In this document: positions 1 through 12,175 of the stretch, in pieces
How positions within the stretch are numbered: position 1 is the first letter of the stretch
Layout of the letters: every line of letters starts with the position of its first letter
From: Gordonia shandongensis DSM 45094
GTDB lineage: Bacteria > Actinomycetota > Actinomycetes > Mycobacteriales > Mycobacteriaceae
Direction: 5' to 3'
Length of the DNA stretch: 64,000 bases
Assembly: GCF_000423025.1 (NCBI RefSeq)
Contig: NZ_AUHE01000002.1
Span: 248,001-312,000, forward strand
Notes under the pieces: generated by a model
The model's input: the letters and a program-made list of their open reading frames with translations, nothing else
The model's database searches: none
What the model was told of the DNA's origin: nothing
Translations under genes and position numbers: made by a program

Positions 1-312
1 ACCGATCGCGGGGAGGGACGCATCCCGACCGAGAGCGTCATCGTCGGCTTCGCCGCCGAGACCGGTGACGCCGACGGCGGTGTCCTCGACCACGGTCGCG
101 CCAAACTCCGACGCAAGGGCTGCGACCTGTTGGTCGTCAACGCGGTCGGGGAGGGCAAGGCGTTCGGCACCGACGACAACACCGGGTGGCTCCTGGCCTC
201 CGACGGAACCGAGACCGTGCTGCCTTTCGGCTCAAAAACTTTGATGGCGAGCAGAATCCTTGACGTAGTGGCTTCGCTCGTGCCTCATGGACAGGTGCCT
301 TCGAGCACCTGA
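1..312 (+). CDS. coaBC: CoaBC C-terminal fragment (phosphopantothenate-cysteine ligase part)
   Basis: The frame is open from base 1, so the 5' part of the gene lies outside the window. The visible 103 residues match the end of the CoaB domain of bifunctional CoaBC, which joins cysteine to 4'-phosphopantothenate and, with the CoaC domain, decarboxylates the product on the way to coenzyme A. Diagnostic segments are VGFAAETGD, the KLRRKGCDLLVVN helix-strand and the nucleotide-pocket stretch around GKAFGTDDN. It ends with TGA at 310-312, 90 bp before metK on the same strand. The dfp(coaBC)-metK order is standard in mycobacteria and relatives, which supports the call. Confidence 0.9.
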   Translation, partial: TDRGEGRIPTESVIVGFAAETGDADGGVLDHGRAKLRRKGCDLLVVNAVGEGKAFGTDDNTGWLLASDGTETVLPFGSKTLMASRILDVVASLVPHGQVPSST

Positions 313-326
313 CACCGCGCCTGCGG

Positions 327-376
327 GCACCGACACCGCCCACCGGCACCGACACCGCCTACGGGCACGTCACCCA
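327..376 (+). repeat. 19-bp tandem repeat in coaBC-metK spacer
   Basis: Two adjacent 19-nt copies (327-345 and 346-364) share the core GCACCGACACCGCC. They differ at three positions and are followed by a partial third copy (365-376). A degenerate related stretch lies at 305-326. No protein is encoded here. The repeat fills most of the 90-bp spacer before metK. Confidence 0.7.
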
Positions 377-402
377 TTGACGACTATCTCTGAGAGGAAC
401 CG

Positions 403-1617
403 ATGAGCGCCTCAGCGTCCCGTCTATTCACGAGCGAATCCGTCACGGAGGGGCACCCGGACAAGATCTGTGACGCGATCAGCGACTCGATCCTGGACGC
501 GATGCTGGCCGACGACCCGACCGCGAAGGTGGCCGTCGAGACGCTGGTCACGACGGGCCAGGTCCACGTCGCCGGTGAAGTCAACACCAGCGCGTACGTC
601 GACATCCCGACGATCGTCCGCGACAAGATCCTCGAGATCGGCTACGACTCGTCGACCAAGGGCTTCGACGGCGCGTCGTGCGGTGTCAACATCGCCATCG
701 GAGCCCAGTCTCCGGAGATCGCCCAGGGCCTCACCTCGTCACACGAATCCCGGTACGGCCTCACCGACGACGAGATCGATCGCCAGGGGGCCGGTGACCA
801 GGGCCTCATGTTCGGTTACGCGGCCGACGAGACCCCCGAGCTGATGCCGCTGCCGATCGCGCTCGCGCACCGGCTCTCGCGGCGCCTCACCGAGGTCCGC
901 AAGACGGGCGTGCTTCCCTACCTGCGTCCCGACGGCAAGACCCAGGTCACCGTCGAGTACAACGGCGACACCCCGGTCCGACTGGACACGGTGGTGGTCT
1001 CCACCCAGCACGCCGCCGACATCGACCTCGACGGCATGCTCGCCCCCGACATCCGGACGCATGTGCTCCGGCCGGTGCTCGACGAACTCCGGCTCCCGTC
1101 CGCACTCGACACCTCCGACCCGCGGCTGCTGGTGAATCCGACGGGGAGCTTCGTCCTCGGCGGGCCGATGGGCGATGCGGGACTCACCGGGCGCAAGATC
1201 ATCGTCGACACCTACGGCGGAATGGCGCGTCATGGCGGGGGTGCCTTCTCCGGCAAGGACCCGTCCAAGGTCGATCGCAGTGCGGCGTACGCGATGCGCT
1301 GGGTCGCGAAGAACGCCGTCGCCGCGGGACTGGCCAAGCGGATCGAGGTCCAGGTCGCCTACGCGATCGGCAAGGCCGCCCCGGTCGGCCTGTTCGTGGA
1401 GACCTTCGGTACCGAGAACGTCGATCCCGGACTGATCCAGAAGGCCATCTCGCAGGTCTTCGACCTGCGGCCGGGCGCGATCGTCCGCGACCTCGACCTG
1501 CTGGCGCCCATCTACGGACCGACCGCGGCGTACGGTCATTTCGGCCGTACCGATGTGGATCTGCCGTGGGAGCGGACCGATCGCGTCGACGAGCTGCGCG
1601 CGGCCGCCGGACTCTGA
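403..1617 (+). CDS. metK: S-adenosylmethionine synthase
   Basis: This 404-residue protein is the full usual length for MetK, which makes S-adenosylmethionine from methionine and ATP in the cytoplasm. The three MetK domains are intact. Visible motifs are the N-terminal ATP-binding [12 protein letters not shown], the [12 protein letters not shown] hexapeptide region and the glycine-rich [15 protein letters not shown] loop that binds phosphate and metals. The ATG at 403 follows a good ribosome site, GAGAGGA (about 391-397). It lies between coaBC and priA, as in mycobacteria. No irregularities are seen. Confidence 0.98.
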   Translation: MSASASRLFTSESVTEGHPDKICDAISDSILDAMLADDPTAKVAVETLVTTGQVHVAGEVNTSAYVDIPTIVRDKILEIGYDSSTKGFDGASCGVNIAIGAQSPEIAQGLTSSHESRYGLTDDEIDRQGAGDQGLMFGYAADETPELMPLPIALAHRLSRRLTEVRKTGVLPYLRPDGKTQVTVEYNGDTPVRLDTVVVSTQHAADIDLDGMLAPDIRTHVLRPVLDELRLPSALDTSDPRLLVNPTGSFVLGGPMGDAGLTGRKIIVDTYGGMARHGGGAFSGKDPSKVDRSAAYAMRWVAKNAVAAGLAKRIEVQVAYAIGKAAPVGLFVETFGTENVDPGLIQKAISQVFDLRPGAIVRDLDLLAPIYGPTAAYGHFGRTDVDLPWERTDRVDELRAAAGL

Positions 1618-1647
1618 CGCCGGGTGACACCCGCGCGGGGAGAACCG

Positions 1648-3663
1648 GTGTCGGGACCGGCACGCAACCAACGGGTCGCCGCACAGCGGCGACCCGTTGC
1701 TCGCGTTCTGCCGATGCTCGGTCTGGCCCACCTGGACCGCCCGTTCGACTACCTGGTCGACGAACGCTCCGACGCCGATGCGCAGCCCGGCGTGCGCGTT
1801 CGAGTCCGGTTCGCCGGTCGGCTCGTCGACGGGTTCCTCCTCGAACGGGTCGACCGCAGCGATCATGACGGGCGACTCGCGTGGCTCGACCGCGTCGTAT
1901 CGCCCGAACAGGTGTTGACCCCCGAACTGGCGGTCCTGTGCCGCGGTGTCGCCGATCGGTATGCGGGGACCATGGCAGACGTTCTGCGGTTGGCGATTCC
2001 GCCTCGACACGCCCGGGTCGAGAAGGAGACGTCGAAGACGACCGACGAGCCGCCGACCGCGCCTGAGCCGCCGGCCCCCGACGCGACCGGATGGAGCCGC
2101 TACGACGGGGGACCGGAGTTCATCGCCGCGGCCGTCGCCGGCGACCGCCCGCGCATCTGCTGGCAGGCGCTTCCCGGCGAGGATGTGGCCGAACGCCTCG
2201 CCGAGCTGGCTGCCGCGGTGTCCGCGGCCTCCCTCGGCGTGGTGATCGTGGTGCCCGATCAACGGGACCTGGACCGGCTCGAGGCGGCGTGCACGCCGCT
2301 GCTCGGCGAACAGTGCGTGACGCTGGCGGCCGGCCTCGGGCCGACCGCGCGGTACCGGCGGTGGCTGTCGGTCCTCCGCGGTCACGCGCGGGTGGTGATC
2401 GGCACGCGCAGCGCCGTCTTCGCGCCGGTGACCCGCTTGGGGCTGATCGTGGTGTTCGACGACGGCGACGACAGCCTGGACGAGCCGAGGTCGCCCTACC
2501 CGCACCCGCGGGAGGTCGCGGTGCTGCGGGCGCACGCGACGGGCGCGGCGCTCGCCGTCGGCGGGCACGCTCGGACCGCCGAGGCACAGGCCCTCGTCGA
2601 GTCCGGATGGGCGCACGACGTGACGGCACCGCGTGCGGTGGTGCGCGCGCAGATGCCCCGCATCCGGGGCATCTCCGACGACGACCGGCGGGTGGCGGGT
2701 GACCCGCTCGCCCGATCGGCGCGGATCCCGGGGATCGCCTTCGACGCCGCGCGCCGCGCCCTGGCCGACGGTCACCCCGTCCTGTTCAGCGTTCCCCGAC
2801 GCGGGTATCTGCCGTCGGTGGCGTGTGCGCGGTGTCGGGCGCATGCGCGCTGCCGAGCCTGTCACGGGCCGCTCCAGATGAACGACCGGGGTGCGCTCGC
2901 ATGCCGGTGGTGCGGACGTGCCGAGAATCGGTTCGTCTGCCCGACCTGCGGGGCCAGGGCGGTTCGAGCGCTGACGGTCGGGGACCGGCGGACCGCTGAG
3001 GAACTCGGGCGGGCCTTTCCCGGCATCCCGGTCGTGACATCCGGCGGCGACCGGATCGTCGACGAACTTCCCGAGGGCCCACGCGTGGTGGTCGCGACAC
3101 CGGGGGCGGCGCCGCGCGCCCCGCGGGGCTACGGTGCGGCCGTGGTCCTCGACACCTGGGCCCAACTCGACCGCGAGGATCTGCGGGCTGCCGAGCACGC
3201 CGTGCACGCGTGGATGGCCGTTGGAACGCTCGTGCGATCGGCAGCCGAGGGCGGCGCGATGGTCGTCGTCGCGGACGCGTCCGACCGCGCCGTCCAGGCA
3301 CTGATCCGGTGGGACCCGGTCGGCTTCGCGACGGTGGAGTTGGGCAACCGGAGCGAACTCGGATTTCCGCCCGCGGTGACCATGGCCTCCGTCGACGGGC
3401 CCGAACAGGCGGTCTCGGCGTTTCTGGATCTCATCGACATGCCGCCCAGCGCTCAGACGCTCGGACCGGTACCGCTTCCCGCCGGTGTCCGCCGGCCCGC
3501 CGGGCTCGACGACGGGCCGGTGGAACGGATGCTGGTGCGGACGCCGCGAGCGCACGGTCGAGAGCTGGCTGCGGCGCTGCGCGCCGCGCAGGCGCTCCGC
3601 AATGCCCGCCACGAGGACACCGCGGGCATCAGGGTCCAGGTCGATCCCCCTACGATTGGTTGA
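1648..3663 (+). CDS. priA: Replication restart protein PriA, actinobacterial helicase-dead type
   Basis: About 671 residues, homologous to primosomal protein N' (PriA), which recognises stalled forks and reloads the replisome. The N-terminal DNA-binding part (LARVLPMLG-like start, [23 protein letters not shown]) and the zinc-binding cysteine cluster ([15 protein letters not shown], then CRWCG and CPTCG) are intact. The helicase motifs are not. The Walker A GSGKT is replaced around [12 protein letters not shown], and the DEEH Walker B reads VVFDDGDDS. Actinobacterial PriA proteins are known to lack detectable helicase motifs, so this is lineage-typical rather than a broken gene. GTG 1648 follows GGGGAG with a 5-nt gap. 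GTG 1624 is an alternative start. Confidence 0.9.
   Translation: MSGPARNQRVAAQRRPVARVLPMLGLAHLDRPFDYLVDERSDADAQPGVRVRVRFAGRLVDGFLLERVDRSDHDGRLAWLDRVVSPEQVLTPELAVLCRGVADRYAGTMADVLRLAIPPRHARVEKETSKTTDEPPTAPEPPAPDATGWSRYDGGPEFIAAAVAGDRPRICWQALPGEDVAERLAELAAAVSAASLGVVIVVPDQRDLDRLEAACTPLLGEQCVTLAAGLGPTARYRRWLSVLRGHARVVIGTRSAVFAPVTRLGLIVVFDDGDDSLDEPRSPYPHPREVAVLRAHATGAALAVGGHARTAEAQALVESGWAHDVTAPRAVVRAQMPRIRGISDDDRRVAGDPLARSARIPGIAFDAARRALADGHPVLFSVPRRGYLPSVACARCRAHARCRACHGPLQMNDRGALACRWCGRAENRFVCPTCGARAVRALTVGDRRTAEELGRAFPGIPVVTSGGDRIVDELPEGPRVVVATPGAAPRAPRGYGAAVVLDTWAQLDREDLRAAEHAVHAWMAVGTLVRSAAEGGAMVVVADASDRAVQALIRWDPVGFATVELGNRSELGFPPAVTMASVDGPEQAVSAFLDLIDMPPSAQTLGPVPLPAGVRRPAGLDDGPVERMLVRTPRAHGRELAAALRAAQALRNARHEDTAGIRVQVDPPTIG
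3651..3656 (+). promoter_or_regulatory. -10 element for leaderless fmt transcript
   Basis: TACGAT lies 8 nt before the fmt ATG (3665), inside the last codons of priA. No Shine-Dalgarno sequence precedes fmt. The spacing fits an actinobacterial leaderless promoter (TANNNT 6-8 nt before the start codon). This is inferred from sequence only. Confidence 0.45.
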
Positions 3664-3664
3664 C

Positions 3665-4606
3665 ATGAGGCTGGTCTTCGCCGGTACGCCCGAAGTGGCG
3701 GTCCCGACTCTGCAGATGCTGCTCGACTCGTCCGACCACGACGTCGTCGGTGTCGTCACGCGCCCCGACACGACGGCGGGCCGGGGACGGCGCACCGTGC
3801 GATCCGAGGTCGGTGCGCTGGCCGACGCACACGGCCTGGAGGTCATCACGCCCCGGTCGATGCGCGACCCCGAGGTCGCCGACGCGCTGGGACGCTGGGA
3901 CGTCGATCTCGGTGTGGTGGTCGCTTACGGGGGCCTGATCCCTCCGGAGATCCTCGACACTCCGTCGCGCGGGTGGATCAACCTGCACTTCTCGATCCTT
4001 CCCGCCTGGCGCGGAGCGGCGCCGGTGCAGGCCGCGATCGCCGCCGGCGACGAGATCACCGGGGCGAGCGTCTTCGCCCTCGAGGCGGGACTCGACACCG
4101 GGCCCGTGTACGGCACTCTCACCGAACCCGTCGGCGTCGCGGACACCGCGGGGGATCTGCTCGGGCGGCTGGCCCGGGCGGGAGCCGGCCTGGTCGGCGC
4201 GGTCGTCGACGGCATCGCGTCCGACGAACTGCGACCGGTCCCGCAGGACGTCGAGGGCGTCTCGCATGCGGCGAAGATCAGCGTCGAGGACGCCCGTGTG
4301 CGCTGGGACCTCCCCGCCCATCTCATCGATCGCTCGGTGCGCGCGCACACACCGTCCCCGGGTGCGTGGACGATGCTGGGTGACGACCGGATCAAACTCG
4401 GTCCGGTGACCCCGGTCGACGCCGCCGACGCCGCTCCGAGCGGGCTCGCCGCGGGCGCCCTCGCGGCCACCAGACGCGCGGTGTTCGTGGGGACCGCGTC
4501 GGGCACCGTGCGATTGAGCACCGTGCAGGCGCCGGGCAAGAAGGCGATGGCCGCCATCGACTGGGCTCGGGGCAGCAGACTGGACGGAACGGAGAAGTTC
4601 ACGTGA
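3665..4606 (+). CDS. fmt: Methionyl-tRNA formyltransferase
   Basis: This 313-residue enzyme formylates Met-tRNA(fMet) with 10-formyl-tetrahydrofolate before translation initiation. The N-terminal Rossmann domain carries the family signature: Asn and His in INLHFSILP, the substrate loop [10 protein letters not shown] and the catalytic Asp in LDTGPVYG. The C-terminal OB-like domain ([11 protein letters not shown] onward) is complete. The ATG 3665 start gives the canonical [11 protein letters not shown]-terminus, 1 bp after the priA stop. Its own stop overlaps the rsmB start (GTGA), so the two are probably translationally coupled. Confidence 0.97.
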   Translation: MRLVFAGTPEVAVPTLQMLLDSSDHDVVGVVTRPDTTAGRGRRTVRSEVGALADAHGLEVITPRSMRDPEVADALGRWDVDLGVVVAYGGLIPPEILDTPSRGWINLHFSILPAWRGAAPVQAAIAAGDEITGASVFALEAGLDTGPVYGTLTEPVGVADTAGDLLGRLARAGAGLVGAVVDGIASDELRPVPQDVEGVSHAAKISVEDARVRWDLPAHLIDRSVRAHTPSPGAWTMLGDDRIKLGPVTPVDAADAAPSGLAAGALAATRRAVFVGTASGTVRLSTVQAPGKKAMAAIDWARGSRLDGTEKFT

Positions 4607-6021
4607 ACACCCACGGCGCCTCCCCACGGCGAGACGGCGGTTCCGGCGACGGCAAGTATCGGACGAAGTCCCTCGATCCGGCCCGTGTCGCCGCCCGAGA
4701 CGTCCTGCGCGCGGTTCGTGAGCGCGAGGCCTATGCCAACCTGTTGTTGCCCGGCGTCCTGCGGGAACGACGCATCACCGGGCGCGACGCCGCCCTCGCC
4801 ACCGAACTGACATACGGGACGGCACGGACGACCGGTCTGCTCGACGCGGTGATCACGGCCGCTGCGGGTCGGCCGGTCGCCGAGATCGACGGTCCGCTCG
4901 TCGACATCCTCCGACTGGGTGCGTACCAGCTGCTGCGCACCCGGATCGGCTCCCACGCCGCGGTCTCGACATCCGTCGACCTCGCGCGCAGCGAGAGCGG
5001 CATGGGGCCGTCGGGATTCGTCAACGCCGTGCTCCGGAAGATCAGCCAGCGCGACGAGCACCTCTGGGTGGAGGAACTGGCGCCGCCGATGGCCGAGGAC
5101 CGGGTCGGGTACCTGTCGTTCGTCTACGCGCATCCGCGGTGGATCGGAGAGGTCTTCAACGAGGCGCTGGGCGGCTCGCTCGGCGAGCTCCAGGCCGCGC
5201 TCGCCGCGGACGACGAGCGGCCGATCGTCCACCTGGTCGCGCGACCCGGCCAGATCACCGCCGAGGAACTGTCGCTGATCACCGGGGGAGAGCAAGGACG
5301 GTACTCGCCCTACTGCGTCTATCTTCCCGACGGCGATCCGGGCGACATCGACGCGGTCCGCGAGGGATTCGCCGGCGTCCAGGACGAGGGCAGCCAGCTC
5401 GTGGCCGTGGCGGTGGGCCGCGCGGATGTCCCCGACGACACGGGCCGGTGGCTCGACCTGTGCGCCGGTCCCGGCGGCAAGGCCGCCCTGCTGGGGTCGC
5501 TCGCAGAGGTCTCCGGTGCGCACCTCGACGCGGTCGAGGTGTCGCCGCACCGCGCGGAGCTGATCGAGAAGGTCGTCGACGGACTCCCGGTGACGGTCCA
5601 CGTCGCCGACGGACGTTCCTCGGGTCTCGCCGGAGGCTACGACCGCATCCTGGTCGACGCACCGTGCTCCGGTCTCGGCTCGCTGCGCAGGCGCCCCGAG
5701 GCGCGATGGCGTCGCCGCCCCGAGGACGTCGCAGACCTCGTGACACTGCAGATCGAACTCCTCACCGAGGCGGTGCGTCTCCTGCGTCCCGGCGGCGTGG
5801 TCGTCTACTCCACCTGCTCACCCCACCCGGCGGAGACGGTCGAGGTGCTGGCGGCCGTGACCGGGACCGACGCGTCGGTGAGCGTGATCGACGCCCGACC
5901 GCTGGTGGCCGGCGACGTCTTCGACCCCGCGACGCTCGGTCCGGGTCCACACGTGCAGCTGTGGCCGCACCGCCAGGACACCGACGCGATGTTCGTCTCC
6001 GCCCTGCGGAAGGACGTCTGA
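4603..6021 (+). CDS. rsmB: 16S rRNA cytosine-C5 methyltransferase RsmB (Sun/Fmu)
   Basis: 472 residues. An N-terminal NusB-like helical RNA-binding domain (about residues 30-160, with [20 protein letters not shown]) precedes a NOL1/NOP2/Sun methyltransferase domain. The SAM site is seen as [16 protein letters not shown]. The catalytic cysteines are in [18 protein letters not shown] and [10 protein letters not shown]. The family makes m5C967 (E. coli numbering) in 16S rRNA. The GTG start overlaps the fmt stop by 4 nt. Charged low-complexity residues at the N-terminus (about 1-25) are typical of the actinobacterial members. Confidence 0.95.
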   Translation: MNTHGASPRRDGGSGDGKYRTKSLDPARVAARDVLRAVREREAYANLLLPGVLRERRITGRDAALATELTYGTARTTGLLDAVITAAAGRPVAEIDGPLVDILRLGAYQLLRTRIGSHAAVSTSVDLARSESGMGPSGFVNAVLRKISQRDEHLWVEELAPPMAEDRVGYLSFVYAHPRWIGEVFNEALGGSLGELQAALAADDERPIVHLVARPGQITAEELSLITGGEQGRYSPYCVYLPDGDPGDIDAVREGFAGVQDEGSQLVAVAVGRADVPDDTGRWLDLCAGPGGKAALLGSLAEVSGAHLDAVEVSPHRAELIEKVVDGLPVTVHVADGRSSGLAGGYDRILVDAPCSGLGSLRRRPEARWRRRPEDVADLVTLQIELLTEAVRLLRPGGVVVYSTCSPHPAETVEVLAAVTGTDASVSVIDARPLVAGDVFDPATLGPGPHVQLWPHRQDTDAMFVSALRKDV

Positions 6022-6110
6022 GCCGCACCGAGCAGAACGCGAGAGGCCCGTGCGGGGGACTTCGGGACGCGACGTCTGAGATTCTCGGTCCTCGACCGAA
6101 TCGGCGCGGT

Positions 6111-6116
6111 TATGCT
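6111..6116 (+). promoter_or_regulatory. Candidate -10 for the agcS transcript
   Basis: TATGCT sits 92 nt before the ATG at 6208, in the 186-bp spacer after rsmB. It implies a leader of roughly 85 nt. The leader contains a perfect 7-bp hairpin, CTCGCCG (6154-6160) and CGGCGAG (6170-6176) with a 9-nt loop. No known riboswitch consensus was recognised in it. Confidence 0.4.
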
Positions 6117-6207
6117 GTCCCGGCGGATCGATCGTCCGTCGCGTCATCAGACGCTCGCCGGAACAGCTTCGGCGAGAAGCCAACCCCAGGACGAAAGGGT
6201 CCCCCGC

Positions 6208-7704
6208 ATGGTCTCTGCCGAATCCTCCTCGACGATCACCACGATCGAGGAGACGCTCGCTTCGATCGGGTCGGTCATCTGGGGGCCGTGGCTCCTCATT
6301 CCGCTGCTGCTCGGCACGGGCCTGTACTTGACGATCCGGTTGGGCGGGATTCAGTTCGTCCGGTTGATCGCGGCACTCCGACTGGGCATCCTCCGCCGTC
6401 GAGATCCGGACGCCGACGGTGACATCTCCCAGTTCCAGGCGTTGACGACGGCACTCGCGGCGACCGTCGGCACCGGCAACATCGTCGGCGTCGCGACGGC
6501 GATCGGTGTCGGCGGGCCGGGCTCTCTGTTCTGGATGTGGATCACCGGCCTGGTCGGCATGGCTTCGAAGTACTCGGAGGCCTACCTGGGTGTTCGATTC
6601 CGCACCACGGACTCCGCCGGCGAACGTAACGGCGGACCCCAGCAGTACCTGGAGCGCGGGATCCGCGGTCCGCTGGGCAAGCTCCTCGCCGGGTTGTTCA
6701 CGGTCTTCACGATCTTCGCCTGCTTCGGCATCGGCAATATGACGCAGGGGAACTCGGTGGCCGTCAACGTGCGCGAGAGCACGTCGATCCCGACGTGGGT
6801 GACCGGACTGGTCCTCACGGTCATCGCACTGGCCGTCCTCGTCGGCGGGATCAAGTCGATCGGTCGCGTGACCGCCGGACTGGTTCCGGTGATGATCCTG
6901 TTCTATGTGCTGGCGGCGCTGTTCATCCTCGTCGCCAACATCGGTGAGCTGCCGCACGCCGTGGCCACGATCGTCACCGACGCCTTCACCGGGACGGCCG
7001 CCGCGGGCGGCTTCGCCGGGTCGGTGATCATCGTCGCCGTCCAGATGGGTGTGGCGCGCGGCATCTTCTCCAACGAATCCGGCATGGGGTCGGCGGCGAT
7101 CGCGGCCTCGGCCGCGCAGACCTCGCATCCCGTCCGGCAGGGTCTGGTGTCGATGACCCAGACCTTCATCGACACGATCATCGTGGTGTCGATGACCGGT
7201 CTGGTCATCATCGTGACCGATGCCTACACGTTCGTCGGCGACGACGGTGACCAGATGTCTGCGGCGCTGATGACGAGCGAGGCCTTCACCGACGGCCTTC
7301 CGGGATCCTGGGGCCACTGGATCGTGACCATCGGCATCTCCCTGTTCGCGTTCTCCACGCTCCTGGGGTGGTCGTACTACGGCGAGCGGAACATGGAGAA
7401 GGTCTTCGGTCGGGCCTCGGTGATCCCGTTCCGCATCGTGTTCTCCCTGATCGTCTACGTCGGGTGTGTCACCGAGCTGACCGTCGTGTGGAACTTCTCG
7501 GACGTGATGAACGGACTGATGGCGCTTCCGAACCTCATCGGCCTGCTGATCCTGTCGGGTCTGGTCGCACGAGAGACCCGGGCCTACCTCCGGCACGACC
7601 CGAAGCTCGTCGCGACCACCGCCGAGGTCGAGGCGTTCATGGCCGACGATCCGGGTTATCGCGAATGGCGGCGAACGGAGGTCCCCGCGGCTGCGGAGAA
7701 GTGA
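6208..7704 (+). CDS. Alanine/glycine:cation symporter family transporter (AgcS type)
   Basis: 498 residues with about eleven hydrophobic membrane segments. It belongs to the AGCS family (DagA/AlsT), which imports alanine or glycine with sodium or protons. Signature regions are QFQALTTALAATVGTGNIVG near residue 75, the GPGSLFWMWITGLVGMASKY stretch, NGGPQQYLERGI, and GIFSNESGMGSAAIAASAAQ in the middle. ATG 6208 follows GAAAGGG. An upstream in-frame ATG at 6112 overlaps the candidate -10, so it is unlikely. The substrate cannot be fixed from sequence. It stands alone between rsmB and rpe, with its own leader. Confidence 0.9.
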   Translation: MVSAESSSTITTIEETLASIGSVIWGPWLLIPLLLGTGLYLTIRLGGIQFVRLIAALRLGILRRRDPDADGDISQFQALTTALAATVGTGNIVGVATAIGVGGPGSLFWMWITGLVGMASKYSEAYLGVRFRTTDSAGERNGGPQQYLERGIRGPLGKLLAGLFTVFTIFACFGIGNMTQGNSVAVNVRESTSIPTWVTGLVLTVIALAVLVGGIKSIGRVTAGLVPVMILFYVLAALFILVANIGELPHAVATIVTDAFTGTAAAGGFAGSVIIVAVQMGVARGIFSNESGMGSAAIAASAAQTSHPVRQGLVSMTQTFIDTIIVVSMTGLVIIVTDAYTFVGDDGDQMSAALMTSEAFTDGLPGSWGHWIVTIGISLFAFSTLLGWSYYGERNMEKVFGRASVIPFRIVFSLIVYVGCVTELTVVWNFSDVMNGLMALPNLIGLLILSGLVARETRAYLRHDPKLVATTAEVEAFMADDPGYREWRRTEVPAAAEK

Positions 7705-7739
7705 CGGGGATGCACGGCGGGTGACGCCGGTCAGCCCGT

Positions 7740-7745
7740 TAGACT
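7740..7745 (+). promoter_or_regulatory. -10 element for leaderless rpe transcript
   Basis: TAGACT is separated by exactly 7 nt from the rpe ATG (7753). No Shine-Dalgarno sequence lies in that gap. This is the standard geometry of a leaderless actinobacterial promoter. Confidence 0.55.
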
Positions 7746-7752
7746 GCCAGGC

Positions 7753-8457
7753 ATGTGTACCGCCGGTCGCCCCGATCCGATGATCGCACCCTCCATCCTC
7801 TCCGCGGATTTCGCGAACCTGGCCGCGGAGGTCGCCGCCGTCGGCCCCTCGGCTGTCGACCCCGGCGTCGACTGGGTTCACGTCGACGTCATGGACAACC
7901 ACTTCGTTCCCAACCTGACACTCGGCATGCCGGTGGTCGAGAGCCTCCTGAAGGCGACCGACATACCGTTGGACTGCCACCTGATGATCGAGAACCCGGG
8001 ACGGTGGGCGCCGCCGTACGCGGAGGCCGGCGCCCACAACGTGACCTTTCACGCAGAGGCGTCGGACGATCCGGTCGCAGTGGCGCGGGACATCCGCGCG
8101 GCCGGCGGGAAGGCCGGGCTCGCGATCAAACCGGGCACCCCCTTGGAGCCGTATCTGGAGATCCTCGACGGATTCGACACACTTCTGGTGATGAGCGTGG
8201 AACCGGGATTCGGCGGTCAGAAGTTCATGCCCGAAGTCCTCGACAAGGTCCGCACGATCCGCGCGAAGATCGACGCCGGGGACCTGCGGCTCCTCGTCGA
8301 GATCGACGGTGGGATCAGCGCGTCGACGATCGAGCAGGCCGCCGAAGCCGGTGTCGACTGCTTCGTCGCCGGATCGGCCGTGTACGGCGGCGACGACCCG
8401 GCGGCGCGGGTCGCCGACCTGCGCCGACTCGCCACGCGCGCTCGCGAGGAGGCCTGA
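7753..8457 (+). CDS. rpe: Ribulose-phosphate 3-epimerase
   Basis: This 234-residue TIM-barrel enzyme interconverts ribulose-5-phosphate and xylulose-5-phosphate in the pentose-phosphate pathway. Family motifs are [12 protein letters not shown] at the N-terminus, [14 protein letters not shown] with metal-binding His and Asp, DCHLMIENP, the [12 protein letters not shown] loop and [12 protein letters not shown] near the end. ATG 7753 is preferred to the internal ATG 7780 because it sits 7 nt after a TAGACT -10 element and matches the length of mycobacterial homologues. Its stop lies just before ribD, whose frame is already open there. Confidence 0.96.
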   Translation: MCTAGRPDPMIAPSILSADFANLAAEVAAVGPSAVDPGVDWVHVDVMDNHFVPNLTLGMPVVESLLKATDIPLDCHLMIENPGRWAPPYAEAGAHNVTFHAEASDDPVAVARDIRAAGGKAGLAIKPGTPLEPYLEILDGFDTLLVMSVEPGFGGQKFMPEVLDKVRTIRAKIDAGDLRLLVEIDGGISASTIEQAAEAGVDCFVAGSAVYGGDDPAARVADLRRLATRAREEA

Positions 8458-8474
8458 TCGACACCGCCGCCGCG

Positions 8475-9476
8475 ATGAGGCGTGCCCTCGACGAATCGCG
8501 GCGCGCACTCGGCGTCAGCTCCCCGAATCCCGCCGTCGGCGCGGTGATCCTCTCCTCGACCGAGGAACTCGTCGGGGTCGGCCGCACCGGACCTCCCGGC
8601 GGTCCGCACGCGGAGGTCGCCGCACTGCACGAGGCGGGTGCGGCCGCGCGCGGCGGCCGCGCCGTCGTCACCCTCGAGCCCTGCGACCACAAGGGTCGCA
8701 CCGGACCGTGCACGGCGGCCCTCATCGACGCCGGGGTGACCCGCGTCGACTACGCGCTCGCCGACCCGAATCCGGAGGCCGGCGGCGGGGCGCGAACACT
8801 CCGCGCCGCCGGAGTCGCCGTCACCGCGGGGACACTGGCCGACGAGGTGTCGGCGGGGCCGCTGCGGTACTGGTTCCACCGGCAGCGCACCGGGCGCCCC
8901 TTCGTCACCGTCAAGACCGCGAGCACCCTCGACGGCCGGATCGCGGCGCCCGACGGGACGAGCCGATGGATCACCGGCCCCGCTGCCCGTGACCACGCGC
9001 ACGACGTGCGCGGCGGTCTGGACGCCATCGTGGTCGGCACCGGCACCGTGATCGCCGACGACCCGTCGTTGACCGCACGCCACCGGGACGGCACACTGCG
9101 CGATCATCAACCGACACGGGTGATCGTCGGGCTCAGAGACGTGCCTTCCGGCGCCCGCGTCCGCGACGACGTCGCGCCGACCGTCCACGTTCCCAGTCGG
9201 GATCCCGCGGCGGTGCTCGAGGCGCTGCCCGAAGCCCTCCACGTCGTCGTCGAGGGCGGTCCGGCGATCATCGGGGCCTTTCTCGCGGCTGGGCTCGTCG
9301 ACGAGATCCACTCCTATCTGGCGCCGACGGTGCTCGGTGCCGGACGCACCGCGGTCGACGACCCGACGGTGACGACTCTCGCCGCAGCCCACCGCTTCGT
9401 CCGGCGGCGGGTGGAGCCCCTCGGGGACGACCTGCTGGTGGTCCTGGACGCGGCCCCTTCCGCCGAGTCGTGCTAA
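8475..9476 (+). CDS. ribD: Bifunctional riboflavin deaminase/reductase RibD (RibG)
   Basis: 333 residues performing the deamination and then the side-chain reduction of the pyrimidine intermediate in riboflavin synthesis. The N-terminal deaminase domain shows the zinc site HAEVAAL and PCDHKGRTGPC (about residues 50-85). The C-terminal reductase domain begins at RPFVTVKTASTLDGRIA. ATG 8475 gives an N-terminus of normal length. It lacks a clear Shine-Dalgarno sequence, and the frame is open upstream to a CTG at 8454 overlapping the rpe stop, so the start is uncertain. The stop codon overlaps the -10 box of the riboswitch promoter. Confidence 0.94.
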   Translation: MRRALDESRRALGVSSPNPAVGAVILSSTEELVGVGRTGPPGGPHAEVAALHEAGAAARGGRAVVTLEPCDHKGRTGPCTAALIDAGVTRVDYALADPNPEAGGGARTLRAAGVAVTAGTLADEVSAGPLRYWFHRQRTGRPFVTVKTASTLDGRIAAPDGTSRWITGPAARDHAHDVRGGLDAIVVGTGTVIADDPSLTARHRDGTLRDHQPTRVIVGLRDVPSGARVRDDVAPTVHVPSRDPAAVLEALPEALHVVVEGGPAIIGAFLAAGLVDEIHSYLAPTVLGAGRTAVDDPTVTTLAAAHRFVRRRVEPLGDDLLVVLDAAPSAESC

Positions 9477-9479
9477 CTT
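9474..9479 (+). promoter_or_regulatory. Candidate -10 for the riboswitch-controlled rib operon
   Basis: TAACTT overlaps the ribD stop codon. It lies about 10 nt before the first paired bases of the FMN riboswitch, so transcription would start near 9486. No convincing -35 hexamer was identified. Confidence 0.4.
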
Positions 9480-9488
9480 CGTAAGTAG

Positions 9489-9631
9489 TTCTCGGGGCGG
9501 GGTGAAAGTCCCCACCGGCGGTGATGCCTCCCTGGCAGGGGCGAGCCCGCGAGCGCCTGCACCACGGTGCGGGGACGAGCAGACTTCGGTGAGAATCCGA
9601 GGCCGACGGTCACAGTCCGGATACGAGAGAA
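9489..9631 (+). ncRNA. FMN riboswitch (RFN element)
   Basis: The conserved RFN blocks appear in order: CGGGGCGGGGTGAAAGTCCC, CACCGGCGGT, AGCCCGCGAGC, the GCAGACTTCGGTGAGAATCC segment, GCCGACGGTCACAGTCCGG and a closing GAGAGA that pairs with the 5' TTCTC. This architecture binds flavin mononucleotide and represses riboflavin genes. It stands after ribD and about 60 nt before the ribE start. It should therefore control ribE-ribBA-ribH but not ribD. No T-rich terminator follows, so translational control is more likely; this is an inference. Confidence 0.95.
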
Positions 9632-9690
9632 CAACAGCGTGGTCGTGCCGTGTCTGTTTGTCCCGAGCGCAGGTGTGCGAAGGAGAGACG

Positions 9691-12174
<2,484 letters not shown>

Positions 12175-12175
<1 letters not shown>

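Noticed and set aside
1648-3663. PriA as a pseudogene
   Set aside because: Helicase motifs are missing, but the frame is intact, the zinc cluster is complete and the loss is normal for actinobacteria.
739-3849. Very long open frame on the minus strand opposite metK and priA
   Set aside because: It is antisense to two clear genes, Arg/Pro/His-rich, with no family motif. Long antisense frames are expected at this GC content.
9502-9690. Open frame upstream of ribE running through the riboswitch
   Set aside because: The sequence is fully explained by conserved RFN structure, and ribE has a strong ribosome site before GTG 9691.
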